NCBI RefSeq assembly: GCF_001667075.1
Contig: NZ_LZIL01000070.1
Span: 23,847-87,846 of the forward strand
DNA from: Mycobacterium sp. 852014-52450_SCH5900713
GTDB lineage: Bacteria; Actinomycetota; Actinomycetes; Mycobacteriales; Mycobacteriaceae
Length of the DNA: 64,000 nt
Reading direction: 5' to 3'
The translations under genes and the position numbers were made by a program. How positions within the stretch are numbered: the stretch's first letter is position 1; the number at the start of each line of letters is the position of its first letter. Below, in pieces: positions 16,836 to 24,600 of this stretch. The notes beneath the pieces were generated by a model. It saw only the letters and a program-made list of their open reading frames with translations, was not told the origin of the DNA and made no database searches.

Positions 16836-18152
16836 ATGAAACTAGGGCGCGCATTCGATCCGCGGAGCAATGCGCTGAATGCATGGCGGCTGGTGATGGC
16901 GGCCGAAGTGATCGTGTGCCACTCCTGGGGGATGACGGGCCGCGTCCCGTCGCTGCGGCCGGCTTATCAGTTGCTTCTCAACGTAGGCGTCGACGGGTTC
17001 TTTGCGATTTCGGGATTCCTCATCACCGCGAGTTGGCTCAGCAACCCGCGACTTCGTCAGTTTCTCGGCGCGCGGGCCCTTCGCATCCTTCCCGGGTTCT
17101 ACGTGTGCCTGCTGGTGACGGCCTTCGTCATCGCCCCGATCGGCGTGGCAATGCAAGGTGGCTCTGGTACGAAGCTCATAACCTCCGGCGCGTCGTTGGA
17201 GTTCGTCTTGAAAAACAGCGCGGTGGCGCTGGTCAAGTTCGATATTGGCGGCACGCCGCACGGCATTCCGGCCGCGGGTGCCTGGAATGGTTCGCTGTGG
17301 TCCCTCATCTGGGAAGTGATGTGCTACCTCGTAGTGGCCGTGATCGGCGTGATAGGACTCGCCAGCCGCCGTTGGATTTCCCCGGCGATATTTATAGCGG
17401 CTCTACTCGGAACCATCGCCTTGCCGACGATCTCGCTCGCCGAAGGCACTGCTGATCACCAGCAAGGCGGCGCGGCCATCGCGCTGATCTATTTGGCCGC
17501 AAGGGCGGCGATCATGTTCTCGGCGGGCGCATTCCTGTACCAGTGGCGAGATGTGATCCCCGCTCGGTGGTCACTCGTCGCCGTGAGCGTGGTTATCGTT
17601 GCAGCGTCAAGCGTTCTCCCTAACTACCGGATGGTCGCCGCGATCCCGCTTGCCTACGCGGTCATCGTTTCGGGAGCGCTGGTCCACAGCCGGCGCCTTC
17701 GATTGCGTACTGATTTGTCGTATGGCGTCTACATCTATGCGAGCCCGATGCAGCAACTCCTGGCCATGAACGGGCTTATCTGGCTTACTCCGTTGGCCTT
17801 CGCCGCCCTGTCGATGGCGGTGACGTTGCCGCTTGCCGCGCTGAGCTGGTTCCTGGTGGAGAAGCCAGCACAAGCGCTGAAACATCGATTCAAACGAAAG
17901 GGGTTGGCCGCCTCCGACGTCGCCGAAGGTAGCAGCTGTGGCGACCCAGTCGTCGTCACAGACCGGCCGGCCGCCCCTGCTGATGCTTTACCACCGCGCG
18001 CGTCGGTGCCCGAGGTACTCAGCCCCCAACTGGATGCACCAGCCACCAATGGCTCCCGCCCCCACCCCGAGCAGCTGGAGATCCCGACGGTCCCCAACAA
18101 CGTCGTCGTACGATTGCGTCCGAATCGCACGGCGACTGGCGGACTCGGATGA
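16836..18152 (+). CDS. Membrane acyltransferase (acyltransferase-3 / OafA-like), copy 1
   Basis: 438 residues with about ten hydrophobic segments and the acyltransferase-3 features: early His in EVIVCHSWG, VGVDGFFAISGFLI, and RALRILPGFYVC. These enzymes O-acylate extracellular or cell-wall sugars using acyl-CoA inside the cell. I chose ATG 16836 (MKLGRAFDP) because GGGGG precedes it and the second copy starts at the same place; ATG 16815 is the alternative. A long Pro/Ala/Ser tail (residues ~355-438) follows the conserved domain. It lies downstream of rmlBC, so modification of a rhamnose-containing glycolipid or polysaccharide is plausible but not shown. G+C looks lower than in neighbouring genes. 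Confidence 0.85.
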   Translation: MKLGRAFDPRSNALNAWRLVMAAEVIVCHSWGMTGRVPSLRPAYQLLLNVGVDGFFAISGFLITASWLSNPRLRQFLGARALRILPGFYVCLLVTAFVIAPIGVAMQGGSGTKLITSGASLEFVLKNSAVALVKFDIGGTPHGIPAAGAWNGSLWSLIWEVMCYLVVAVIGVIGLASRRWISPAIFIAALLGTIALPTISLAEGTADHQQGGAAIALIYLAARAAIMFSAGAFLYQWRDVIPARWSLVAVSVVIVAASSVLPNYRMVAAIPLAYAVIVSGALVHSRRLRLRTDLSYGVYIYASPMQQLLAMNGLIWLTPLAFAALSMAVTLPLAALSWFLVEKPAQALKHRFKRKGLAASDVAEGSSCGDPVVVTDRPAAPADALPPRASVPEVLSPQLDAPATNGSRPHPEQLEIPTVPNNVVVRLRPNRTATGGLG

Positions 18153-18253
18153 AACTCGGGCACGCACCCGATCGATGAATCACGCCGACTGGCGAACTCC
18201 CGGACCCCGCGCAGTCGCCAGATCCCCCGCCCACATCAACACCGTCAACACCT
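18149..18253 (+). pseudogene. Remnant of an acyltransferase gene: start codons joined to the 3' tail
   Basis: ATG at 18149 begins MKLGHAPDR and then stops; the first ~25 bases resemble the start of copy 1 with a few changes. From 18193 to 18253 the sequence is 58/61 identical, by my count, to 19585-19645 at the 3' end of copy 2. The body of the gene is missing. The ATG overlaps the stop of copy 1. This fits an internally deleted third copy. Confidence 0.65.
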
Positions 18254-18254
18254 A

Positions 18255-18467
18255 AACCCGTTCGCGTTCTTCGTCGTTGCGACGGCAGCGACCCTGCCGC
18301 TGGCCGCCGCAAGCTCGTCTTTAGTCGAGAATCCCGCGCGGTCTCTCAAACGTCGTCTCAAGCGGAAGTCGCCCGCCCCCCGAGAGCAGACAAGTCATAC
18401 GGTGCTCGTGCTGCCCACGGAGGTTCGAGGTACCGGGCTTCCTCCGGAAATCCGGGGCACCGCCTAG
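18255..18467 (+). pseudogene. Remnant of another acyltransferase copy: last ~70 codons
   Basis: The frame reads NPFAFFVVATAATLPLAAAS, then SLVENPARSLKRRLKRK, and ends at TAG 18465-18467. This aligns with the end of both intact copies (LPLAALSW-LVEKPAQ-L--R-KRK). No start or upstream body is present, and its order relative to the preceding tail fragment is inverted with respect to an intact gene. It is therefore the end of a separate, truncated copy. The stretch 18153-18523 contains no intact gene. Confidence 0.7.
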
Positions 18468-18523
18468 TCACGGCCGATACGATGACGCCGACGGCGCTGG
18501 GTATCGACGACAGGCGGAGGCGG

Positions 18524-19660
18524 ATGAAGCTCGGAGTGGTATTCGATCCGCGGAACAACGCGCTGAACGCATTCCGGTTGGCGCTGGCGGCAGAGGTGAT
18601 GCTCTTCCACTCCTGGCCGATCACGGGTCGCATGCCGCCCGCGGCGATACTTCAGCTGTTCTTCTCGGTGGGTGTTGACGGTTTCTTTGCGATCTCAGGA
18701 TTTCTCATCACCGCCAGCTGGCTCAACGACCCACGAGTCCGCGACTATCTCGTCGCTCGAGCCTTGCGCATCCTTCCCGGGTTCTACGTCTGCTTGATCG
18801 TGACCGCGTTCGTCATCGCCCCGATAAGCGTGGCGATTCAAGGTGGCTCGGCCGTCAAACTGCTCCTGTCCAGCGACCCGATCGAGTATGTCTGGAAAAA
18901 CGCTGCGGTGGCCTACCTTCATCAGGGTGTCGGTGCCACCCCGAGCGGGATTCCGGATGCGGGGAAATGGAATGCTTCCCTGTGGTCCCTGGTCTGGGAA
19001 TTGATGTGCTACCTGGTCGTGGCTGTCATCGGTGTCATCGGACTCGCCAATCGCCGTTGGGTGTCCCCTGCAATTTTGGTCCTGGCGGTGCTTGGGGCGT
19101 TGTTGTTGCCGCCGCTGACATTTCCCGGGGTATGGACCATCCCCCAGTTGGCCGTGCGATCGGCGATCATGTTCGCCGCCGGCGCGGTCCTCTATCAATG
19201 GCGAGACGTGATTCCCGCCCGGTGGTCACTGGTCGCGGTGAGCGTGGTGATCGTCGTGGCGGCCGGTCTATTGCCCGATTACCGTGTGGTGGCTGCCCTT
19301 CCGCTGGCGTATGCCGTGATCGTGTCGGGTGCGTTGATCCACAACCAACGGCTGAGATTACGCACGGATCTCTCCTACGGCGTCTACATATACGCGTACC
19401 CAATGCAGCAGTTGCTGGCGGTCTGTGGGCTTATCTGGCTGCATCCGATTGGGTTTTTTCTCGTTTCGGCGCTGGCCACCCTGCCTCTGGCGGCGTTGAG
19501 CTGGTATTTGGTCGAGAAGCCCGCGCAAAACTTGAGGTCTCGTCTCAAGCGGAAGTGGTCTGTCCGCGACCTTGCTGAAGTTGCCGAACTCCCCGACCCC
19601 GCGCAGTCGCCAGATCCCCCGCCCACAGCAGCACCGTCAACACCTCCGCGGTCACACTGA
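18524..19660 (+). CDS. Membrane acyltransferase (acyltransferase-3 / OafA-like), copy 2
   Basis: 378 residues, closely similar to copy 1 across the whole membrane domain (MKLGVVFDPRNNALNAFRL, HSWPITGR, VGVDGFFAISGFLITASWL, RALRILPGFYVC). The start at 18524 has a good Shine-Dalgarno (GGAGGCGG); an ATG at 18482 is the longer option. The C-terminal tail is shorter than in copy 1. The last 116 nt overlap the convergent gene for a small membrane protein. It probably O-acylates a cell-envelope glycan or glycolipid; the specificity relative to copy 1 is unknown. Confidence 0.85.
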   Translation: MKLGVVFDPRNNALNAFRLALAAEVMLFHSWPITGRMPPAAILQLFFSVGVDGFFAISGFLITASWLNDPRVRDYLVARALRILPGFYVCLIVTAFVIAPISVAIQGGSAVKLLLSSDPIEYVWKNAAVAYLHQGVGATPSGIPDAGKWNASLWSLVWELMCYLVVAVIGVIGLANRRWVSPAILVLAVLGALLLPPLTFPGVWTIPQLAVRSAIMFAAGAVLYQWRDVIPARWSLVAVSVVIVVAAGLLPDYRVVAALPLAYAVIVSGALIHNQRLRLRTDLSYGVYIYAYPMQQLLAVCGLIWLHPIGFFLVSALATLPLAALSWYLVEKPAQNLRSRLKRKWSVRDLAEVAELPDPAQSPDPPPTAAPSTPPRSH

Positions 19661-19955
19661 TCGCGGCATGGGGCGCGGGCTGCCAGCCCTGCTCCGAAAA
19701 GCCCATAATCCCAATCGTTCTCGATAGGCCGAACGCGATCAGCGAGCCGCCCGCCACGGCCGCGCCAGCCCAACGCAGCCAGCCGGGACCGCCCAGGAGG
19801 ATCAGCAGGGCTATGGCGAACGACGCACTGGCCTGAATCAGGAAGGCGGCGCCGATATCCGGGATGTGTCGGTAGCCGTGCACGTAGAGGTAGGCGTGGC
19901 TGAGGGCGCTGACCGCGAGTGACGCGGCCAGCCCGATGCGAAGCAGAAGAGTCAT
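19545..19955 (-). CDS. Small four-helix membrane protein, function unknown
   Basis: 136 residues with about four membrane segments. Histidines cluster in or near the first helix and loop (LSHAYLYVHGYRHIPDIG), which could bind metal. Its start overlaps the metallophosphoesterase stop by 4 nt (ATGA), placing it as the last gene of the sigma factor-Rieske-cupredoxin unit. I do not recognise a named family with certainty. Its 3' end runs 116 nt into the acyltransferase on the other strand, an unusually long tail-to-tail overlap. Confidence 0.75.
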   Translation of the reverse strand: MTLLLRIGLAASLAVSALSHAYLYVHGYRHIPDIGAAFLIQASASFAIALLILLGGPGWLRWAGAAVAGGSLIAFGLSRTIGIMGFSEQGWQPAPHAAISVTAEVLTVLLWAGDLATARGRGVRQLQQGRGQTTSA

Positions 19956-20872
19956 TGCAACGCCTGCTCTTTCAACGCCAGGGCGGCCTCGCCCCGGGTG
20001 TAAGAGACCTCGCGGATGCCGAGGGCATCGCGGAGCTTGCCGGACGGCAGAGTGACCGGCTTGGGCGCCGGCCCGTCACCGGGACGCGGCAGCGGGTACG
20101 CGGTCGTCGTCCCGCTGTAGAACGTCACGTTGCCTTCCGTCTTGGAAAACAATTGGTGCACATGCCCATTGAGGCAGGTGACGGACGAAAACCGGCGCAG
20201 GTAGCTCAGCGCCTGGGCCGCGTCGTCGGTGCCCCAGCCCCAGTTGGGGTACATCGCGAACAACGGGATGTGGCTGAACACGATGATGGGGGTATCGCTC
20301 GACAGCCGCGCGACGTCCTTCTCGACGAACTCCAATTGGTCCGCCCCCAAATGTCCCAGCTTGTGCAGGTTCAGCGTGTTGACCAGTGCGATCACGTGCA
20401 CGCCTGCGGTGTCGAAGCTGTACCAGCCGTCGCCGACGGATCCCGCACCGAAGGCGCTTCGATACTTCTGGCCCGCGTCGTCGACCGAGTCGTGCTCCCC
20501 GGGCACGGTGAACACGTGCGGCGTCTTCAGGGCGGTCATCATCTGCTTCACCTGGTCGAACTGCTCGGGGCTGGACAGGTGCGTCAGGTCGCCGGTGTGC
20601 ACGACGAAATCCGGTGTGTAGCCGAGATTGTTGACCTGACCGATCGCGTGGCCGAACGTGCCGGCGACGTTCGGGTTGGGCGCCCCGGTGAATCCGATGT
20701 GGCTGTCGCTGATCTGGGCGAAACGCAGGGTGGGCCGGGCGTGCGCGTGCTCTGCCGCCGCGGTACCCGCAACATGCGAAATCACTTCGCCGCCAACCAC
20801 GGCGAAGCCCACCGCCGCCCCGAACCACGCCGTGTGTCGCATCAGCTGGCGGCGACTCATGTTCGGGTTCAT
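19952..20872 (-). CDS. Tat-exported calcineurin-like metallophosphoesterase
   Basis: 306 residues from ATG at 20872. A twin-arginine signal (SRRQLMR, residues ~5-11, followed by a hydrophobic stretch and cleavage near AAAEHAHA) indicates folded export. The di-metal motifs are all visible: QISDSHIG, HTGDLTH, PGEHDS (the family GNHD with Glu for Asn), FSHIPLF and NGHVHQ. Such enzymes hydrolyse phosphomono- or diesters. It is coupled by 4-nt overlaps to both neighbours. The physiological substrate is unknown. Confidence 0.9.
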   Translation of the reverse strand: MNPNMSRRQLMRHTAWFGAAVGFAVVGGEVISHVAGTAAAEHAHARPTLRFAQISDSHIGFTGAPNPNVAGTFGHAIGQVNNLGYTPDFVVHTGDLTHLSSPEQFDQVKQMMTALKTPHVFTVPGEHDSVDDAGQKYRSAFGAGSVGDGWYSFDTAGVHVIALVNTLNLHKLGHLGADQLEFVEKDVARLSSDTPIIVFSHIPLFAMYPNWGWGTDDAAQALSYLRRFSSVTCLNGHVHQLFSKTEGNVTFYSGTTTAYPLPRPGDGPAPKPVTLPSGKLRDALGIREVSYTRGEAALALKEQALQ

Positions 20873-21255
20873 CGCGTCACCACCACGCTCCCGCGCATCA
20901 TCGGGTGAATGGAGCAGACGTAGTCGAAAGTTCCGGCGTCGGAGAAGGTGTGGGTGAAAGTGGCCCCTGTCCCCATCCCGGGTGAGTGGAAAGAACCGTC
21001 GGATGCGGCCACCGTATGCGGTTCTTCGTCGCGGTTGGTCCACGTGACGGTGGTGCCCACGGGGACCGTCAGCGTGGCCGGCGCGAACGCGAAGCCGTCG
21101 ATGTTGACCTGATTGCCGCTCACCGGAGCCGCGGGCGCCGTCACTGAGCCCATGGGCATGCTGGTGCTGGAGCCGGTGGCGGGCCGCGAGGCCGAGCACC
21201 CCGCCAGGAGGACTGCGGCGGCCAGGGCGACCGCCGAATGTTTTCGAAGCATCAT
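20869..21255 (-). CDS. Cupredoxin lipoprotein (plastocyanin/pseudoazurin-like)
   Basis: 128 residues. Lipobox LLAGC with Cys20 predicts a lipid-anchored protein on the outer face of the membrane. The blue-copper ligands are clear: His80 (EEPHTV), Cys114 and His117 (YVCSIHPMM) and Met119/120. It probably transfers electrons or holds copper outside the membrane. The neighbours are a Rieske protein upstream and a metallophosphoesterase downstream. A motif shared with the sigma-factor gene lies 7-28 nt upstream of its start. Confidence 0.92.
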   Translation of the reverse strand: MMLRKHSAVALAAAVLLAGCSASRPATGSSTSMPMGSVTAPAAPVSGNQVNIDGFAFAPATLTVPVGTTVTWTNRDEEPHTVAASDGSFHSPGMGTGATFTHTFSDAGTFDYVCSIHPMMRGSVVVTR

Positions 21256-21261
21256 GCCCAG

Positions 21262-21283
21262 GAATAGGGCGGCGGGTTACACC
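21262..21283 (-). promoter_or_regulatory. Shared upstream motif GGTGTAACCCG-N6-TATTC (cupredoxin copy)
   Basis: The minus strand reads GGTGTAACCCG (21283-21273), six bases, then TATTC (21266-21262), six bases before the ATG at 21255. The same two blocks with the same 6-nt spacing occur upstream of the ECF sigma gene. It could be an ECF -35-like AACC element or an operator. Confidence 0.5.
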
Positions 21284-21285
21284 AA

Positions 21286-21987
21286 TCAGGCGGGCTGGTC
21301 GGGACGCGCCGGCGCGAACACCTCGATGACGCCGTCGATCTCACGAACCAGCAACGCCGGCAACGGCTTCGGGGCGATCGGCAGTTGGTGGGTGAGCACC
21401 TGTCCGGCGGGCGAGAACGACGTCGAGTGGCAGGGGCAGCGCAGCGTGTCGTCGGGCGCGTCGAACCACAGCCGGCACCCCTGGTGAGTGCATACCCCGG
21501 AGACGGCCTGCGGCTTACCGTCGACTCGGCGGACGAATCCGCTCACCGAACCCAGGTCGAACGGATGCATGATCCCGTCGGGTACCTGCGAACTGGCCGC
21601 CACCCGCTGCCATGTCCCGGCGTTGGGCGTGAGCGGCGCGTTGTCGGCGGCGGGAACCCCGCCGGGGTGGCCGACAACAACGGCTCGGTCGATGGACACC
21701 GCGGTGACCGCGGCGGCCGCCGCTGCCGACGTGCCGACGATGACCTGGCGGCGGGTGCTGCTGTGCTTCTGCGCCGGTTGGGGTCCCGCGTCGGACATCT
21801 GCTCGGCGAGGCGATCATGCAGCTCGTCGAGGAATTCCGGGCGCGGGGCCTCGCCCCGGCGCCCGGCCGCGCGCAATTCGATCGCCGTGCGCAGCTGTGC
21901 CGCCTCGAAGTCGTCGGGGGCGAACGGCCTGGGCCGCCGGCCCCGCAACAGGTCGTCGACGTATCGGCGCAGCCCTCGCGCGTTCAT
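21286..21987 (-). CDS. Membrane-anchored Rieske [2Fe-2S] protein, possible redox anti-sigma factor
   Basis: 233 residues. Residues 1-75 are cytosolic and charged. A Tat-type sequence STRRQVIVG (77-85) leads into a hydrophobic anchor (~83-105). The C-terminal domain has the full Rieske set: Cys166, His168, Cys184 and His187 as cluster ligands and Cys171/Cys186 for the disulfide (CTHQGC ... CPCH). The ATG overlaps the sigma-factor stop by 4 nt, the usual position of an anti-sigma factor. No HxxxCxxC zinc anti-sigma motif is visible. I infer a possible sensor whose external iron-sulfur domain reports redox state; an electron-transfer partner of the cupredoxin is the simpler alternative. Confidence 0.85.
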   Translation of the reverse strand: MNARGLRRYVDDLLRGRRPRPFAPDDFEAAQLRTAIELRAAGRRGEAPRPEFLDELHDRLAEQMSDAGPQPAQKHSSTRRQVIVGTSAAAAAAVTAVSIDRAVVVGHPGGVPAADNAPLTPNAGTWQRVAASSQVPDGIMHPFDLGSVSGFVRRVDGKPQAVSGVCTHQGCRLWFDAPDDTLRCPCHSTSFSPAGQVLTHQLPIAPKPLPALLVREIDGVIEVFAPARPDQPA

Positions 21988-22532
21988 GGTGAGCCCCCAT
22001 CGTTGACCTGCGCCGCCAACCGCAGCGCGCGATGCTGGAGCACCTTGGCGTTGGCGACGCTGACCCCGAGTTCCGCGGCGGAATCCTTGATCGAATGCCC
22101 TTGCAGGAAGCGTAATTCCAGGATATGCCGATAGCGGTCCGGCAGGTTGTCCAGAACCCGGGCGACACGCTGCGGCGCGGTGCTGATCGCTTCCTCGCTT
22201 TCCGGTGGTTGTTCGATGTCGTCGATCGAGGTTATCTCCCGGCCCAGGGTCTCCCGCCAATGCGCGGCCAGCACCGTTCGCGCGGTGACCCGCAGGTAGG
22301 CGCGCACCTCGCCGACGCTCGCGGTCAGCCGCAGCGGCCGCAGCGCGGCGAGGAAGACCTCGGCGGTGAGGTCCTCGGCGTCGGCCCGGTTGCCGACCCG
22401 GGCGAACAGCGTGCGGTAGACCCAGGACGCGTTGTCCTGGTATACCGCTTCCCAGTCCGGATAGCCATCGTCAAAGCCGCTGTCGGGCACCGCCCGCAGC
22501 GGCCGTTTGACGGGTTCGCTTTGTGCCGCCAC
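21984..22532 (-). CDS. ECF-family RNA polymerase sigma factor
   Basis: 182 residues from GTG at 22532, which has a strong Shine-Dalgarno (GAGGAGG). Region 2 is visible at ~30-75 (YRTLFARVGNRADAEDLTAEVFLAAL) and region 4 at ~127-175 (LPDRYRHILELRFLQGHSIKDSAAELGVSVANAK). It does not resemble SigL encoded at 41 kb beyond the family level, and I cannot assign it a named mycobacterial sigma. It is coupled to the Rieske gene downstream. The same upstream motif precedes this gene and the cupredoxin gene, suggesting autoregulation. Confidence 0.9.
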   Translation of the reverse strand: MAAQSEPVKRPLRAVPDSGFDDGYPDWEAVYQDNASWVYRTLFARVGNRADAEDLTAEVFLAALRPLRLTASVGEVRAYLRVTARTVLAAHWRETLGREITSIDDIEQPPESEEAISTAPQRVARVLDNLPDRYRHILELRFLQGHSIKDSAAELGVSVANAKVLQHRALRLAAQVNDGGSP

Positions 22533-22550
22533 GTGCCTCCTCTACCCGAT

Positions 22551-22572
22551 GAATATCGAGCCGGGTTACACC
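22551..22572 (-). promoter_or_regulatory. Shared upstream motif GGTGTAACCCG-N6-TATTC (sigma-factor copy)
   Basis: The minus strand reads GGTGTAACCCG (22572-22562), N6, TATTC (22555-22551), ending 19 nt before the GTG. A TSS just downstream would leave a short leader that contains the GAGGAGG ribosome-binding site. Two copies with identical spacing within 1.3 kb are unlikely to be chance. Confidence 0.5.
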
Positions 22573-22577
22573 GGTTA

Positions 22578-23993
22578 TCACGGTGCCGCAAGCGAGGTTT
22601 GTTCACTGAGCAGCTCGTCGAGTTTGGTGGCGGTCGCCGAGAACACCGATTTGGCCATGCTCAGCAGCCGGTCGCGCACGCGGGGCTTCGCCGAAGCCGG
22701 CGGCAGCAGATGACCGACCAGATGGCCGAACAGGTCCAGGCGCGCCGCGGACAGCCACGCGGTCAGGTCCGGATCATCGAGCCAGCGCAGCTGATTGCTG
22801 TAATCCGCCAGCGCCAACCGCAACCAGTCCAGATCGGTGTCCGGGTGGGGCAACGGCACGCACAGCCCGTTCTTCAGCCGGTCGTCGGCATACGCGGCTT
22901 CGACGTGGGCGATCAGCGCGGCGCTGAAAATCTGCTGGCATCCGCGCACGCTTTGCAGCGTGATCCGGCCGGCGTCGAAAATGGGTGTTGCCGGGCGCTT
23001 TTCGGCACCGTCGGCGGTGCAGTCGATAAACAGGGCGTCACCTTCGCGCGCCACCGCGCCGTCCTCGAGGATCATTCGGTCCGCGTCGACGCGCAGCAGG
23101 TGCCCCTTGCGCACTACATCGCCGATGCGTCGCAGCTGTTCGAGTTCGGCCCGGGTGACGGTCGCGCAGCGATACATCGTCGGCCGGATCGCCGGATCGA
23201 TCCGCAACACGCTGCCGGCCTCCTCGAGGCGGGAGAACAAATCATCAACCGACGCGGCATCGTTGATCGCGCGCAGCTGCGCGATGAAGCCGGCTTTGAT
23301 CTTCTCGGCGAACAGCGGTCCCGGCTGCATCGTCGCGCGATCCAGCAGCCAGGAGTCACGGGGCATGATCCAGGTCAGCCGGTCCGGCGCGATGCCCTGC
23401 CCGAGCAGCCACAGGCAGGTGTCGATGCCGGTCTTGCCCGCGCCGACGATCACGTAACGCTCGTGCGCTCCCAGTTTCGGCAGGTCGTTGGGCGGCACGC
23501 AGGTGATGCCGGGCGCGACGGCGTAGGGCGCCGGCCGCATGGCGGGCACCGTGACGTGCATGTAGGTGGCGTCGACGATGCGGCGCGCGACGGTGACGGT
23601 GTGGTCGGCGCCGGCGAGCGTGGTGAAGCGGCCGTCACCGCGGTATTCGCTCATCGGGAAGTAGGAGACCCGGCCACTCGCCAACAGCTGCCGGCGCATC
23701 ACATGGTCGTAATAGGCGCACACCTCCCCCGCGGTGGCCAACTCGTAAAGCCCTTGATTCCAACCGAATTCGTCGATGGAGTCGCTGCCGAGGCGCAGCG
23801 AATTGACGCCGTAGAACGCCGAGGGCTGGTGCAGCCGCACGAATGGGTAGGCCATGTTCCAGTGCCCGCCCGGCTGGTGGTTGCGGTCCACCAACACCAC
23901 GCGGGCGTCCGTCTCGGACACCAGCGTGTCGACGAACGCCATGCCCATGGCGCCCGCGCCGACCACCAGGTAATCGGCCTCGATGGTGCGCAT
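22578..23993 (-). CDS. FAD/NAD(P)-binding flavoprotein, monooxygenase-like
   Basis: 471 residues with an N-terminal FAD Rossmann motif (DYLVVGAGAMGMAF, residues ~7-20; GGHWNMAYPFVRLHQPS resembles the flavin monooxygenase fingerprint) and a second nucleotide-binding site (YVIVGAGKTGIDTCLWL). No signal or membrane segment is apparent. It lies 20 nt after tetR and 45 nt before the sigma-factor gene on the same strand. The substrate is unknown; a TetR-controlled oxidoreductase is the most that can be said. Confidence 0.78.
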   Translation of the reverse strand: MRTIEADYLVVGAGAMGMAFVDTLVSETDARVVLVDRNHQPGGHWNMAYPFVRLHQPSAFYGVNSLRLGSDSIDEFGWNQGLYELATAGEVCAYYDHVMRRQLLASGRVSYFPMSEYRGDGRFTTLAGADHTVTVARRIVDATYMHVTVPAMRPAPYAVAPGITCVPPNDLPKLGAHERYVIVGAGKTGIDTCLWLLGQGIAPDRLTWIMPRDSWLLDRATMQPGPLFAEKIKAGFIAQLRAINDAASVDDLFSRLEEAGSVLRIDPAIRPTMYRCATVTRAELEQLRRIGDVVRKGHLLRVDADRMILEDGAVAREGDALFIDCTADGAEKRPATPIFDAGRITLQSVRGCQQIFSAALIAHVEAAYADDRLKNGLCVPLPHPDTDLDWLRLALADYSNQLRWLDDPDLTAWLSAARLDLFGHLVGHLLPPASAKPRVRDRLLSMAKSVFSATATKLDELLSEQTSLAAP

Positions 23994-24013
23994 ACGCCTG
24001 AAGGCTAGCCTGC

Positions 24014-24586
24014 TCAGCCGAGGTCGACCGCCGCGGCGCGGAGGTCATCCAGGGCTTTGCGAGCCAGTTCGGCAAGGTCTAGCTCATTCTCTGCGGCAAC
24101 CCATTCGGCGTAGGCCTCCTTGAACGCGAGCACCCCCAGCTCGGCGGCCAGGGCCGCGGGCCGGCCCGGAACCCCCCGTGCGCGCAGCGCGTCCGCCATC
24201 GCCGCGGCCAGGCCGACCTGTTTGAGCGCGTCGCGCTCCTGCAACTCGGTGCTGGTGGCGATGACCGCTTGTACCCGGGGGCCGAGCTCGCGATTGAACG
24301 GCGTCATCGGCCCGGCAGCCCGCTCCAGCCCGGCGGCCACCGCGGCGAGTGGGCTCGCCCCCGCGGGCGCCGAGGCGATGCCGTCCGTCAGGAGTTGCGC
24401 CAGCGTCTCCTGACCGGCCGCCAGGACCTCCCGCTTATCAGGGAAATACCGGAAAAAGGTGCTCCTGGTCAGGCCGGCCTGATCGGCGATCTCGGCGACG
24501 GTGGTCCGGTCGTAGCCCTGCTCGGAAAACAGTTGCAGCGCGGCGACGACCAGCCGTGCTCGCGCATCCGGTTCCCATCGGGGCAT
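24014..24586 (-). CDS. TetR-family transcriptional regulator
   Basis: 190 residues from ATG at 24586. The N-terminal helix-turn-helix is typical (ARLVVAALQLFSEQGYDRTTVAEIADQAGLTRSTFFRYFPDKREVL); the C-terminal half is a helical ligand domain. It is divergent from an epimerase gene, with two strong palindromes between them, the usual autoregulatory layout of TetR proteins. TACGAT, 6 nt before its ATG, suggests a leaderless promoter. It is followed 20 nt later by a flavoprotein gene that it may also control. Confidence 0.92.
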   Translation of the reverse strand: MPRWEPDARARLVVAALQLFSEQGYDRTTVAEIADQAGLTRSTFFRYFPDKREVLAAGQETLAQLLTDGIASAPAGASPLAAVAAGLERAAGPMTPFNRELGPRVQAVIATSTELQERDALKQVGLAAAMADALRARGVPGRPAALAAELGVLAFKEAYAEWVAAENELDLAELARKALDDLRAAAVDLG

Positions 24587-24592
24587 GCCGTC

Positions 24593-24598
24593 ATCGTA
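24593..24598 (-). promoter_or_regulatory. Putative -10 box (TACGAT) of a leaderless tetR promoter
   Basis: TACGAT (minus strand) is followed by six bases and the ATG at 24586. The perfect palindrome 24601-24620 sits directly upstream, between the -10 and -35 positions, so TetR binding there would block its own transcription. Confidence 0.5.
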
Positions 24599-24600
24599 GC

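Noticed and set aside
22125..24008. A ~627-residue plus-strand open frame across the flavoprotein gene.
   Set aside because: It is low-complexity Arg/Gly/Gln-rich antisense translation of the minus-strand flavoprotein, which has clear Rossmann motifs. No ribosome-binding site or known domain.
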